Part shown: positions 44,994 through 54,821 of the stretch, piece by piece | Numbering within the stretch: position 1 is the stretch's first letter | Layout: every line of letters begins with the position of its first letter | From: Paraescarpia echinospica | Lineage: Eukaryota; Annelida; Polychaeta; Sabellida; Siboglinidae | Length of the DNA stretch: 64,000 bases | Assembly (NCBI GenBank): GCA_020002185.1 | Contig: CM034535.1 | Coordinates: 66,238,622-66,302,621 of the forward strand | Direction of reading: 5' to 3' | Translations under genes and position numbers: made by a program | Notes under the pieces: model-generated | Database searches by the model: none | Told to the model about the DNA's origin: nothing | The model's input: the letters and a program-made list of their open reading frames with translations, nothing else

Positions 44994-47900
44994 ATGAAGC
45001 AACACTCATGCCGCCACTGTGGAATCGTCCTCGATACATACGACAACTTACAACGGCACATAGACCGAACGCATTCATCATCATCATCGTCGATCCAGTC
45101 ACCACACGTTGACGACCATGCCTACAGCAAACCACCGTCGCGAATGGCGCCATCTGACAAAACACCGAAAGGCACTAAGCACAGCTGTCCGACATGTGGA
45201 AGAGACTTCACGAGACGATATCACCTTTACGTCACATGAGGACGACATGCGGCAGGGTACCCTCACAGAAAAGCGATACACACCGCTGTGAGACCTGTGC
45301 ACGTGAATTCACGAGACGTGACAGTTTGTTACGTCATATCAAGACGGTATGTAGTAGACGTGTAGAGGTCACAGAGCCACCGCTACCCAAGCGAGCGAGA
45401 CGCGAAGAGCGGCCACGTGTGAGCAACAACGCCGACGACGACCCAATACAGCCGCCGCCCCGACTGCCCTTCGCCGACACTCTATCGAGTGAGCTGCGAG
45501 ACGTTGTTCTAGACCACTGGTCGACCATCCGAACCCACGTGACCAGAGGACCTGTTCAATCCAGGTACAGTTACAGAGTGTCGACACCGGACACGTTTGT
45601 TCTCGAACCGCCACTAAAAATCATGTTCCGCGAACAGACGCACGCGTTTAAGATTAACCTTAGTTACGGTGTCGTGCTGAGGAACAAGATCACTAACCGA
45701 TACAGATACTACCATTCGTCCTGTAACTGTTGTGGTCGTTACCTTGATGAACCGTGTCTTATCACCAACATCGAAGACTTCGATGCATTTCTGGAGCGTA
45801 TCCGAGAAACAGACGTGTTGCAGTGGGTGATCAATCAACGTCCGGACAGTCAATGGGTATGCGAGGTGGTCACGAATGTCACCTTCTTCGTCAACCACAT
45901 CGTAGACCATCCGATAGAATGTGTGGACATCACACTGCCGAGGTACATCAAACGGAACAAAGCCGTCATCGGATTGGAAAGAGAACCCAATCATAACAAG
46001 AAGTACACCGACAAACTGTGTCTCTTCCAGTGCCTGGCCCTACATCGTGGATGTGACCTACACCGCTTGGAACCCACTGTGAAGGTACTCTACGAGAAGT
46101 ACTACCAAGACGGAGTGGCTATGAAAGACTTTGACGGGGTGACGATGGACGACCTCTATCGCGTCGAGACCACCTTTGAGACCAACGTGTGTGTCTACAC
46201 ACTCGTCGAACCGGAGGAGGAGGAAGGTGGAAAGGCGACTGCCGAACTCGTACGCCGTTCGTTGTGTCACTATCCAGAAACGTTTTATGTCAATCTCCAT
46301 CAGACACACTTTTCCTACATACAAAACGTGAACATGTACTGTCACTCTTATCGATGTAGGAAGTGTGGCGACTCGTTATGGAAATACGCATCCAAACTAG
46401 AGAGACACGAGCGCACGTGTACCGGAGGCGTGCGAAAGATCTATCCCGGGGGCGTCTACCATCCGTCGCCGACAGTCTTAAAGCGGTTGGATGACGAAAA
46501 CATTCGTGTTCCCGAGTGGTTGCGCTACTATCCCTATCGCGCCACCTTCGACTTCGAGTCCTGGTTCGATACGTCACAGCTACCATCGGACAGCACCAAG
46601 GTCCACTGGGTGGCTCGTCACATACCGTTGAGTGTGTCTCTGGCGAGTAACGTACCCGGATTCGAAAAAGTGCCATGTCTCATCACGAACGGTGATAGCA
46701 ACAAGTTGGTGTTCGAAATGATGGTCATCCTTCAGTCTATGAGCGATGCTGCCTACGAAGCCATCATAGACGAATACGAGAGCGCGCTTCACCAACTTGC
46801 GGAGGCGATCGTGACATGGGACGAACAGGAGGCACACGCCGCGAGGGGGACAATCGACGACAACCGACCAATCTCTACAAAACACTCATGGGTCAATTGG
46901 CTTCATCAGTTGCCCGTCATCGAATTCAACTCGGACAGGTACGATCTGAACCTCGTCAAACAGTTCCTGGTACCCTACTTCCTATCCACGAAAGAAACAG
47001 AGGACGAAGAAGAAGAAGAAGAGAAGTAGGATGCCGGAGCGTTTCATGTTATCAAACGCGGCAACACGTTTATGTGTCTATCGACGGATGGTCTGAAATT
47101 CCTCGACATGACTCATTATATCGCCACAGGATTCTCGTACGATAAGTACTTGAAAGCGTACGGCTGCGAGGTCAAGAAAGGTCACTTCCCATACGAATAC
47201 ATGGACAGCTTGGAGAGACTCGACAACACCGCTCTACCTCCCAAAGAGGCCTTCTTCAGCCGCCTGAAGAACGAAGGTATATCCGACGACGACTAAACCA
47301 GTTGTCACGAGGCGTGGCGAGAGAACGACATGGAGACGTTACGGGACTTTCTCGTCTGGTACAACAACAAGGACGTCGTGCCGTTCTTGGACGCCATCGT
47401 CAAACAGTTTGCCTTCTACCGACAACGCGGTCTCGACATGTTCAAACAAGCCATCAGTATACCTGGTTTGACCTTGCCCTACCTGTTCAACTACGTACCG
47501 GAGAAGACCTTCTTTACGCTCTTCAACGAGACGAGCAAGGATGTCCATCAACTGGTCAGAGAGAACTTCGTCGGGGGGCCGTCACTCATCTTCACCAGAC
47601 ATCACGAGAAGGGGGTCACGAAGATACGTCGGAACGATTACGGTGATGCCTCTCGAACGTGTCAGTCCATTGTTGGATATGATGCGAACGCACTCTACCT
47701 GTTGTCGTTATCGCAAGACATCCCGACGGGATGGTACCAACGACGACGGGAAGACAAGGAGTTCCGACCCGAAGCGGCACAGCCCACAGGTCAGATGGCC
47801 GTCGAATGGTTGACGTGGGAGTCCGAAAGCACGTGACGTGCCATACGTCACCAGTCCAACGGAGGAGAGAAGCGCATCGGTAAACTGCTGGTGGACGGTT

Positions 47901-49385
47901 GGTGCAGCGAAACGAAGACGGCCTATCAGTTTCATGGATGCCTCTACCACCGCTGTCCGTGCACCGGTCGTCAGGTCAACGAGGTCAACGGGAAACCCAT
48001 GACGGAACTGCTCGCCGAAACGCGAAAGAACAAGGCCTACCTTCGTCACTTTGTTGTGGGAATGCGAGTGGAAGGTCACGAGACGCGATCCGTGCGTGAA
48101 ACTGTTTCTGGAAGCCACCTTTCCCCGCCGCCGGCGCTGGAAAATGACGTCACACCAGATCCTGACAGGCGTACGCAACGGTACCGTGTTCGGAATCATT
48201 CAGTGCGAAATACGTGTACCGGAGGAACTGCGTGCGCACTTTGCCGAGATGCAGCCCATTTTCAAGAACATTCAACTGACCCGCGATGACCTCGTACCGT
48301 TCATTCGTTGCTACGCCGAAGAACACATCATGGCAACCCCGCGTCGCATGCTCGTCGGGAGTTATTGTGGGGATAAGATCTTGCTCGGCACACCTCTCTT
48401 GCGATGGTACCTGGAACACGGACTCGAGGTGACGCACGTCTACCAGGTCATCGAGTACACACCGGTCGCCTGCTTTCGACGATTCGGCGAGGCGGTGTCC
48501 ACTGCACGTCGCGAGGCAGACGTCCACCACGACAAGGCCATGATAGCGGACACCAACAAACTTATGGGGAATTCTTCCTATGGGAAATTTATCACTAACG
48601 TCGATAAGCACCGCGAAGTCACCTACTGTACGGAGAAGAGGGCGTCGAACGAGATCAACGATCGCCGCTTTCGACAACTCGACGTCGTCACCGACGATGC
48701 GTACGAGATCGAAATGCACAAGCGCACCGTCAAATACGCCTTGCCCACGCACGTGGGATTCTTCGTGTTGCAGTGGGCCAAATTGCGCACGTTGGAGTTC
48801 TACTACTATTTCATGGTCAGTTACGTGGAACGTCCGCTGTTCGAGTACTTCGAAACCGATAGGCACAGCGCCTATTTAGCTCTGGCCGGAGAGTCCGTCG
48901 ACGACCTCGTGATCCCGACACTACGCGAACACTACTTTCGTCACCGCTCCGAATGGCTACCGTCCGAATGTCGCGCCGATCATCAGAGCGAGTACGTGCG
49001 CTGTCGACTAGCCGGACGTCCGTGGGGCGGCACCGAGACGTGTTGCAAGGCGCGCAGGGCGTACGACAAGAGAACACCGGGACTCTTCAAGGTCGAATGG
49101 TCCGTTGACTGTTTCCTGGGTCTGTGCAGCAAGACCTACTATTGTTCGGGTTCCGTCGATAAATACAGCACCAAGGGACTGAACAAACGACTCAATACCA
49201 TCGACAAGCAGGCGTTCCTGGACGTGCTGACCAATCGTTGGAGCGGAAGCGGAAAGAACCGCGGGTTCCGGATGAGTCACTCGTCCGTGCTGACGTTCAT
49301 CCTGGAATATGCGGCGTTGACCTACTTCTACGCCAAGCGCGTGGTCCACGACGACGGGGTCACCACGGGTCCGGTGGACGTGTAA
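44994..49385 (+). pseudogene. Protein-primed family B DNA polymerase with zinc fingers, broken
   Basis: About 1,460 codons. The N-terminal frame from ATG 44994 has C2H2 fingers (CRHCGIVLDTYDNLQRH, CPTCGRDFTRRYHL). A frameshift at ~45236 lies inside the second finger. A third finger (CETCAREFTRRDSLLRH) follows, then CLFQCLALHRG and NLHQTHFSYI, a finger CRKCGDSLWKYASKL, exonuclease motif I FDFESWF and motif II IEFNSDRYDLN. In-frame stops occur at 47027 (TAG), 47294 (TAA) and 47834 (TGA). Polymerase motif A is GYDANALYLLSL. After a second frameshift at ~48052 come motif B KLMGNSSYGKF and motif C FETDRHSAYLA, where the second catalytic Asp is replaced by His. The C-terminus ends at 49385. It would replicate the element. 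Confidence 0.9.
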
Positions 49386-49565
49386 AGACGACGATCGATT
49401 GCCGTGTATGCCGAACCGCTGCTGACACAATGAGGAAATGCGCCCCTACGTCAGTTGGGGTTAAAGGCGCCTCTACCTGTTACGCGGTTAATAGGCAGAA
49501 ACTAGACACAAAAAAAGATAACACTATTTAGACAGATGTCGCACAATCGATAGTCATAGTGCACC

Positions 49566-49745
49566 ATGTCAAGGACTCGAGCAGTCGTAGGAGTAGCACT
49601 AGTAGGAACAGTCGGAGTGTACCTGTACGTCTTGTACGTCTTGTTGTACGTTCCCTTCCTTTGCTCCTCGTGTGGTGGAGGTATCGTCGTATCTAACGTC
49701 AAAGCGGACAACGCGACATTGTCGAACGTGACCAGAACCTACTAG
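49566..49745 (+). CDS. 59-residue single-pass membrane protein
   Basis: ATG 49566 to TAG 49743. There is a basic N-terminus (MSRTR), then one hydrophobic segment of ~25 residues (VVGVALVGTVGVYLYVLYVL and on), a CSSCGGG motif, and a hydrophilic tail with two N-glycosylation sequons (NAT, NVT). The layout suggests a type III/signal-anchor protein with the tail outside. It sits 7 bp before the ATPase start, so the two may share a transcript. It is one of the few undamaged Polinton frames. No family assigned. Confidence 0.55.
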   Translation: MSRTRAVVGVALVGTVGVYLYVLYVLLYVPFLCSSCGGGIVVSNVKADNATLSNVTRTY

Positions 49746-49846
49746 AACACGCATGAACACGCGATGGAAACATCCCTTCACCTGCATCGTTGCGGGTCCG
49801 ACGGGGTGTGGTAAGAGTACGTTCGTGACGCGCATGCTACGTCACG

Positions 49847-49892
49847 CCGCAACGATTATCGATCCCCTTCCCGCAACGATTATCGATCCCCT
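49847..49892 (+). repeat. 24-bp tandem duplication at the LINE 5' junction
   Basis: ccgcaacgattatcgatccc plus ct occurs at 49847-49868 and again at 49871-49892, repeating eight ATPase codons in frame. Only the first copy is followed by the base pattern expected to join the ATPase remainder. Confidence 0.9.
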
Positions 49893-50052
49893 ACTCCGCC
49901 ATAGCCTGTCCCAAGCCAGGTTGAAAAAGGAGGAGGGTTGGGCGTAGGATCAGTAACCCTACCCCGTAAAAACAAATCCTACTACAGAAACGACGAGAAG
50001 AAGCCATTCCGGTACACTTTCTAGGGGAAGAAGAGAAGGCACATCCATAAAT

Positions 50053-51663
50053 GTGGATGCATCTGCATCTACAGATGTATCTACACCTACAGATGTATCT
50101 ATGACAGGGTTGAGTGAAAGCCGTCAGGAAGCTCGACCCCCGATGAACCATATCTTTAACGCCAAAACTAACACTAGAGTAGGCACATGGAACGTTCGAA
50201 CGCTCTTTCAGAGCGGGCGGATGGAGCAAGTGCTGAAGGAAATGAAGGCTTACCATCTAGATATTCTAGGCGTAAGCGAGATGAGATGGACAGGACAAGG
50301 ATGCTTCAACAGCGGAGATAAAACTGTACTCTACTCCGGAAACGAAGATAAACACGTTCATGGAGTTGGCATCATCCTGAATAAGGATACTACAAAAGCA
50401 CTGATAGGGTGGAAGCCAGTTAGTGAACGCATAATCACAGCGAGGTTCAACACCAGACATGTCAAAGTCACCGTAGTGCAAGTATATGCCCCAACCGAAG
50501 TCGCCACAGACGAGGAAAAGGACAACTTTTACGACCAACTCCAGAACGTGCTGGATGAGATACCAAGCTTTGACATAAAAGTGGTGGTAGGAGACTTTAA
50601 CGCGAAGCTGGATGGAGACAGAAGAGAAATGTATACTACGGTTGGACCTCACGGTTCAGCTGGAAATACGAATGATAACGGTGAACGATTGCTCTCGATG
50701 AGCACCGCCAGTGGTATCAGCATTGGCAATACCTTCTTCAAACATAAACGCATTCACAAGAAAACCTGGATCTCACCAGATGGCAATACATCGAATGAGA
50801 TTGATTATATCTGCATTAGTAGTAGATGGCGTACATCTCTACTGGACGTCCGAACCTACAAAGGGGCAGATGTTGGCTCTGACCACAACCTTGTGATTGG
50901 TAAAATCCGTTTGAAGTTAAAGAGAGTCAAGACGGTGAAGACGGTCAGGCCATATGCGACAGATAACTTAAAGAACACAGACACATCAAAACAATTCTAC
51001 AAGGAAACTAAGAACAGATTCCAAGCGCTACAACACTCAACCGACATAGAAGAACAATGGCAGCTATTCCTTCAAGCCGTAGAGGAGAGCGCGAATGTAG
51101 TGTTAGGAAGGAGAAGAGGGTCCAACAGAGAACAATGGATTACTGGAGACTCGTGGAAACTGATTGATAAAAGGAAGGATACGAAGATCAGAAGAGATCA
51201 AGCAGCTAGAAACATCCAACAATGGAGATCAGCAGATGAGGAATACAGGAAACTGGACAAAGAAGTAAAAAAGAGCTGTAGGACAGATAAGAGGAAATGG
51301 TTAGAAGAGAAAGGTAAAGAAGCACAAACAGCAGCAGAACGGAATGACTCGAAAACGCTGTATAGGATTGTGAGAGAGCTAACTACCGCGAAAAGCAATT
51401 TCAACATACCAATAAAAGACAAAGATGGCAGAGTGCTTCTAACAAACGAGGAACAAGACACGAGGTGGATTGAACACTTCCGAGAAGTACTAAATCAACC
51501 AACACCAACCACACTCTTCAACTTCGAACAGGAACCAAACATAAAAGAGCTTGATGTCATCACCAATGACATCACCAGGGCAGAAGTTTCCAAAGCCATC
51601 GATAACCTCAAGAACAACAAGGCAGCGGGCCTTCGTAATACCAACAGCGATATATGCCTGTGA
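50053..51663 (+). pseudogene. LINE endonuclease ORF fused to a truncated RT start
   Basis: Open for 536 codons. The APE endonuclease is complete by motif: TRVGTWNVRTLF, ILGVSEMRWTGQG, VTVVQVYAPTE, VVVGDFNAKLDGD, NEIDYICISSRWR, DVGSDHNLVIGKI (residues ~40-290). A Lys/Arg-rich linker follows, then the RT entry ISKAI-like stretch AIDNLKNNKAAG at ~51610. Immediately after it the frame jumps to unrelated codons and stops. Only the endonuclease could have been active. Confidence 0.85.
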
Positions 51664-52072
51664 AACGTGGAAGAATACGGCGAGGATATCAAAAAAACTA
51701 GACGTATTTCATCGACGATGTCTCCGGTTCATACTGGGCATATCGTGGAGATAACACACCACAAATGAAGAAGTGATGAGGAGGGCAGGTCTGGACAGCC
51801 TGCATCACATAGTTAAGTCTCGACGACGAAGACTAGCGGGACATATCCTACGCCTACCAAGAGAGAGAACAGCACATGTAGCAATGGAATGGGTGCCTGA
51901 AGGTGGAAATAGAAGGAGAGGAAGGCCGACTAAGACCTGGCGCAAGACGTTTAAAGAAGATCTGGCAGAGATGGAAATCACCTGAAATGAGGCCAAAGAA
52001 ATTGCGAAAGACCGTAGTAGATGGAGAAAGCTCGTCGCCCGATGTCCCGAAAGGAACAGGAGGAACTAAGTC
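51630..52072 (+). pseudogene. LINE RT C-terminal tail
   Basis: After the deletion junction the sequence reads AIYACETWKNTARISKK, LDVFHRRCLRFILGISW, a stop at ~51752, then VMRRAGLDSLHHIVKSRRRR, LAGHILRLPRERT, GRPTKTWRKTFKEDL and a second stop at ~51982. This is the usual end of this LINE type, in a different frame from the endonuclease. The deletion removed roughly 400 codons including the catalytic FADD region. Confidence 0.8.
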
Positions 52073-52626
52073 TAAGTAAGTCCCGAGAAGATCACTTGGT
52101 GTTACGGAGAATGGCAAAGCGCCTACGCCGCTGTCGACATCGACTCGGTACGCTTCGAGGAAGGCTTGCCGTGCGACGCGTTCGAGGCGTCGACACGCAA
52201 ACTCGTGGTGATCGACAATCTGATGGCGGAAACGGACGAACGGGTCACGACCTTGTACACGAAAAAGAGTCATCACCAGAACACGTCCGTACTGTATCTC
52301 GTGCAGAACCTGTTTCCGAAAAACAAGTGGAATCGCACGATCAGTCTGAACGCGCAATACATGGTGGTCTTCAAGAATCCTCGCGACGAGTCACAGATAG
52401 GTCACTTGGCGCGACAGATGTATCCGGGACGCCTGAAGTTTGTACATGACGCGTTCAAAGACGCCACGTCGCCGCCGTACGGCTATCTCCTCATCGATCT
52501 GAAACAGGACACGACCCGAAGATATGCGTCTGCGCACGGCCGTCCTTCCGGACGAAGGCGTTCAGTACGTGTACCAGCCCAAGGTATAAGACGCCCGCGC
52601 ACGCGCATCGTCTCTTCAGTCGCACC

Positions 52627-52995
52627 ATGTCCGAGCTCGTGAAGAGACACATCCTCTGCATACAGGCGCTGAACAGATACAAGAGCACGAGATTGAGACG
52701 AGCCATCATCAAAAACGCTCACGCCGATCTGTTGTGCGCATTAGCCGAGTGTGTCTACAACATATTGAAGAGAAACATTCCCTTGACCGATGTACAGAGA
52801 CGCCATTTGAGTAGGTACAAAACGAACCTGCGCAACTTGGCACAGAGAGGCGGGCCGGCGGCGAGGAGACGTAGCATATTGCTATGGGGTAACCAGGTCG
52901 GTAGGGGTCAGACCGGTGGTTTCCTGTCGGCTCTGCTAGCACCGTTGGCCGATGCGGTCTTTCTACCCTTGCTCAAAGAGGTGCTACTCAAGTAG
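52627..52995 (+). CDS. Small basic Polinton protein with hydrophobic C-terminus
   Basis: 122 aa, intact, starting 37 bp after the ATPase end. The N-terminal two thirds are helical and basic (KRHILCIQALNRYKSTRLRR, RRHLSRYKTNLRNLAQR). Then come Gly-rich GRGQTGGFLSALLAPLADA and a hydrophobic end VFLPLLKEVLLK. The composition resembles small capsid-associated or membrane-active virion proteins, but I cannot name a homologue. It is one of the few complete reading frames, and it lies between packaging and integrase genes. Confidence 0.65.
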   Translation: MSELVKRHILCIQALNRYKSTRLRRAIIKNAHADLLCALAECVYNILKRNIPLTDVQRRHLSRYKTNLRNLAQRGGPAARRRSILLWGNQVGRGQTGGFLSALLAPLADAVFLPLLKEVLLK

Positions 52996-53001
52996 ACGAC
53001 G

Positions 53002-53273
53002 ATGAAACACGCACGGAAGATGGCCTTGGTAGATCCAAGATTGTTGGACAGTCTACGCGCACCACCGACGGATTCCCTTGGCCGCAAGGTGCAGGTCCTC
53101 GACGAAGACGACGACGAGAAAGCCATACTCGACAGACACGATCTCACCGACGGAGACAAGGTCGTCATGTATAATCAGGTGTTGCAACGCTACAACGCGT
53201 TGGCCGATCGACCCTCTTGCGAACCGGTGCGCGTGATGACGGTGAACAAAGATACTTAAGGTTCCCCAGTGGC

Positions 53274-53314
<41 letters not shown>

Positions 53315-53631
53315 ATGAGGCGCCGACCCCGCCGGAGGCGGGGGCTAGAGATATAGAAGCGGAAGTCGTCGACAGCGTTCCCAAGGCGCTGCAGGCCAAA
53401 CGACTGATGGAACGTCTGAAACGAGACGTCGCGTGGAGTGCGCGCGGAGAGCTCATGCATAAAGGAGTAGCGATACCCGGAAGTAACGTGGTGGACCTCG
53501 TGACCGATCTGTTGCGCCAGCGCAAGACCGTCGGCGATCCGACGGGATGGCAGGTGTTTGCGCGCCAACTCGGCGACATGAATCTGCCCATGGAGTTGGT
53601 GGGTAACGTGTCCAGGAGACTACACATTTAA
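53002..53631 (+). pseudogene. Conserved-looking Polinton protein, one in-frame stop
   Basis: 209 codons from ATG 53002 (MKHARKMALVDPRLLDSL) to 53631, interrupted only by TAA at 53257-53259. The first part is acidic with KVVMYNQVLQRYNALAD. After the stop comes a 12-alanine tract encoded by GCG repeats (53275-53313) and a basic domain (KRLMERLKRDVAWSARGE, GSNVVDLVTDLLRQRKTVGD, WQVFARQLGDMNLP). The two parts are in the same frame and together have a plausible gene length. Proteins of this kind recur in invertebrate Polinton-type elements, but I know no function. A GTG right before the alanine tract is not a convincing start. Confidence 0.65.
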
Positions 53632-53652
53632 CAAAGGCAAAGGAAGAGTGCC

Positions 53653-53796
53653 GTGGCGGCAGCGGCCACACGATCGCTCGGTAGAGCGCGTCGAACGCTG
53701 CAGTGGACACCCCTCGCGTGGCGGCAACGAATGAACCCGACCGCCGCCCTACCTACGCCACCGTCGGAAGGACGCAAGACATGGGAGCGTCTTTAA
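53653..53796 (+). pseudogene. Possible small Arg-rich protein without ATG
   Basis: 47 codons, open from 53632, reading from GTG 53653 AAATRSLGRARRTLQWTP and ending TWERL at TAA 53794. Small arginine-rich core peptides are usual in such viruses. The expected ATG may have become GTG. Composition alone supports it. Confidence 0.25.
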
Positions 53797-53910
53797 TAAT
53801 GGAGATGCACCGTCCCGATTCGACAGCATAATGTGCGATCCACGGGACAGTCTAACACTTTGTCTGTTTACCGCTGTCGTTTACGCCGGACTTCACATGG
53901 TGTGCGGTAT

Positions 53911-53918
53911 TATAATAG
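53911..53918 (+). promoter_or_regulatory. Candidate TATA box of the integrase gene
   Basis: ttataatag about 27 bp upstream of ATG 53941. Confidence 0.35.
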
Positions 53919-53940
53919 ATTATATCATCCGTACATTATC

Positions 53941-54577
53941 ATGGGCCGCCGTCGCAAACAGCTGCAGGAAGTCTACTTTGATCCCGCCAAGGTGGGGAGT
54001 TACGGGGGAATCGAGTCGTTGCGTCGAGTCGCCTTCCGAACCGTACAGCGTGTACCGAGAAAGGTCGTCGAACAATGGCTATCGGAACAGAACGCCTATA
54101 CCCTACGCAAACCGGTGAGCGTTCGTTTCCGACGGCGACGCGGATATCCTTCCGGACCTGGTACGCTCGTACAACGACACCCCTCACCGCAGCATCGGTA
54201 TGGCTGCGTCGCAAGTGAATGCGTCGAATCAGGAAGGGGTGTGGCAGCGCCTGCATGTCGGTCAGCACGGTAAGGGCGTGCCCAAGTATCACGTGGCGGA
54301 TCGCGTGTGTATCAGCAAGGTCAAGAGACGCTTCGATAAAGGGTACACGGCGAATTGGACCGAGGAAATATTCACCATACACGAGGTGCATCCTTCCGAT
54401 CCGCCCGTCTATCGCCTGACGGACGATCTCGGCGAAACACTGGACGGTACCTTCTACGAACCGGAGTTGCAGAAGGTGACGGTTCCGGCCAATAAACTGG
54501 CCGGAACCGTCACGGGTCCGACACGATTTCATTCGCCCACTCATGACGGACGAGACGACATCACAGGTCACCGTTAG
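53941..54577 (+). pseudogene. Retroviral-type integrase, catalytic core deleted
   Basis: ATG 53941 opens MGRRRKQLQEVYFDPAKVG, then SYGGIESLRRVAFRT, VVEQWLSEQNAYTLRKPV and FRRRRG, the N-terminal region of Polinton integrase. At 54135-54143 the frame changes and the sequence jumps directly to the region after the catalytic Glu: DILPDLVRSYNDTPHRSIGM, then QEGVWQRL and the SH3-like C-terminal domain (YHVADRVCISKVKRRFDKGY, WTEEIFTIHEVHPSDPP, GTFYEPELQKV). The whole D,D-35-E core (about 120 residues) is missing in a clean deletion. The gene can neither integrate nor excise the element. The last codons overlap the next gene. Confidence 0.9.
54476..54513 (+). promoter_or_regulatory. Perfect 15-bp hairpin with AATAAA in its loop
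   Basis: The arms gtgacggttccggcc (54476-54490) and ggccggaaccgtcac (54499-54513) are perfect reverse complements. The 8-base loop is aataaact. It overlaps the end of the integrase frame and lies 30 bp before the next gene's start. It could expose a poly(A) signal or end transcription. Confidence 0.85.
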
Positions 54578-54821
54578 CGACGTCGACCACGACGAAATCG
54601 ACGCTGCGCCGCCGCCACAGAAAAGAGAGAACTCCGTGGCACATATTCGGTATCGCGTGTTTCTATGTCAGGTCGTCGTCTTGTACACGGTCATCTTGGT
54701 CAGCATTTACAACCTGTCGTTCGGACACCACGGGAATCCGACTCTGTGGACGGCCCTGTTGAGCAGTTCGTTGGGTTACCTGCTACCCAGCCCGACGTTG
54801 AAACATCATGACGACGAGTGA
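54543..54821 (+). CDS. 92-residue two-helix membrane protein
   Basis: ATG 54543, intact. There is a Thr/Ser/Asp-rich N-terminus, a basic stretch KREN, then two hydrophobic segments (FLCQVVVLYTVILVSIYNLS at residues ~40-59, and WTALLSSSLGYLLP at ~69-83). The short ending HHDDE overlaps the start of the next gene by 14 bp. Its position between integrase and minor capsid, and its preservation, suggest a virion or membrane role. No family assigned. Confidence 0.65.
   Translation: MTDETTSQVTVSDVDHDEIDAAPPPQKRENSVAHIRYRVFLCQVVVLYTVILVSIYNLSFGHHGNPTLWTALLSSSLGYLLPSPTLKHHDDE

Larger units (their letters stand above)
49871..52080 (+). mobile_element. LINE inserted in the packaging ATPase, internally deleted
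   Basis: The insertion carries a 5' leader, a long endonuclease ORF, a fragment of the pre-RT region, then the C-terminal tail, and ends in taagtctaagtaag. The reverse transcriptase palm is absent. It is in the same orientation as the Polinton. The 3' junction has tccc on both sides of the insertion (49867-49872 region and 52081-52084), a possible 4-bp microhomology rather than a normal target duplication. Confidence 0.85.
49753..52589 (+). pseudogene. FtsK/HerA-type genome-packaging ATPase, split by a LINE
   Basis: The N-terminal piece from ATG 49753 contains the Walker A loop AGPTGCGKSTFV and stops making sense after IIDPLP (about 49870). The C-terminal piece resumes at 52085 (ITWCYGEWQSAYA) and contains FEEGLPCDAF, the Walker B strand KLVVIDNLMAE, the sensor-like block SVLYLVQNLFP, LNAQYMVVFKNPRD, and PYGYLLIDLKQD. 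A frame change near 52505-52518 precedes the probable true end at 52589 (…QYVYQPKV, frame +3). Between the pieces lies a 2.2-kb LINE. The protein would pump element DNA into capsids. Neither half can work alone. Confidence 0.9.

Noticed and set aside
47027..47836. Alternative genetic code to explain the stops in polB
   Set aside because: TAG, TAA and TGA all occur, together with frameshifts, while neighbouring intact genes use standard stops.
48150..48866. 238-codon minus-strand frame inside polB
   Set aside because: Antisense shadow of the polymerase motifs B-C region. No domain-like features of its own.
53256..53627. Long minus-strand frames opposite the alanine tract
   Set aside because: Shadow frames produced by the GCG repeat and GC-rich coding strand. 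The plus-strand gene explains the sequence.
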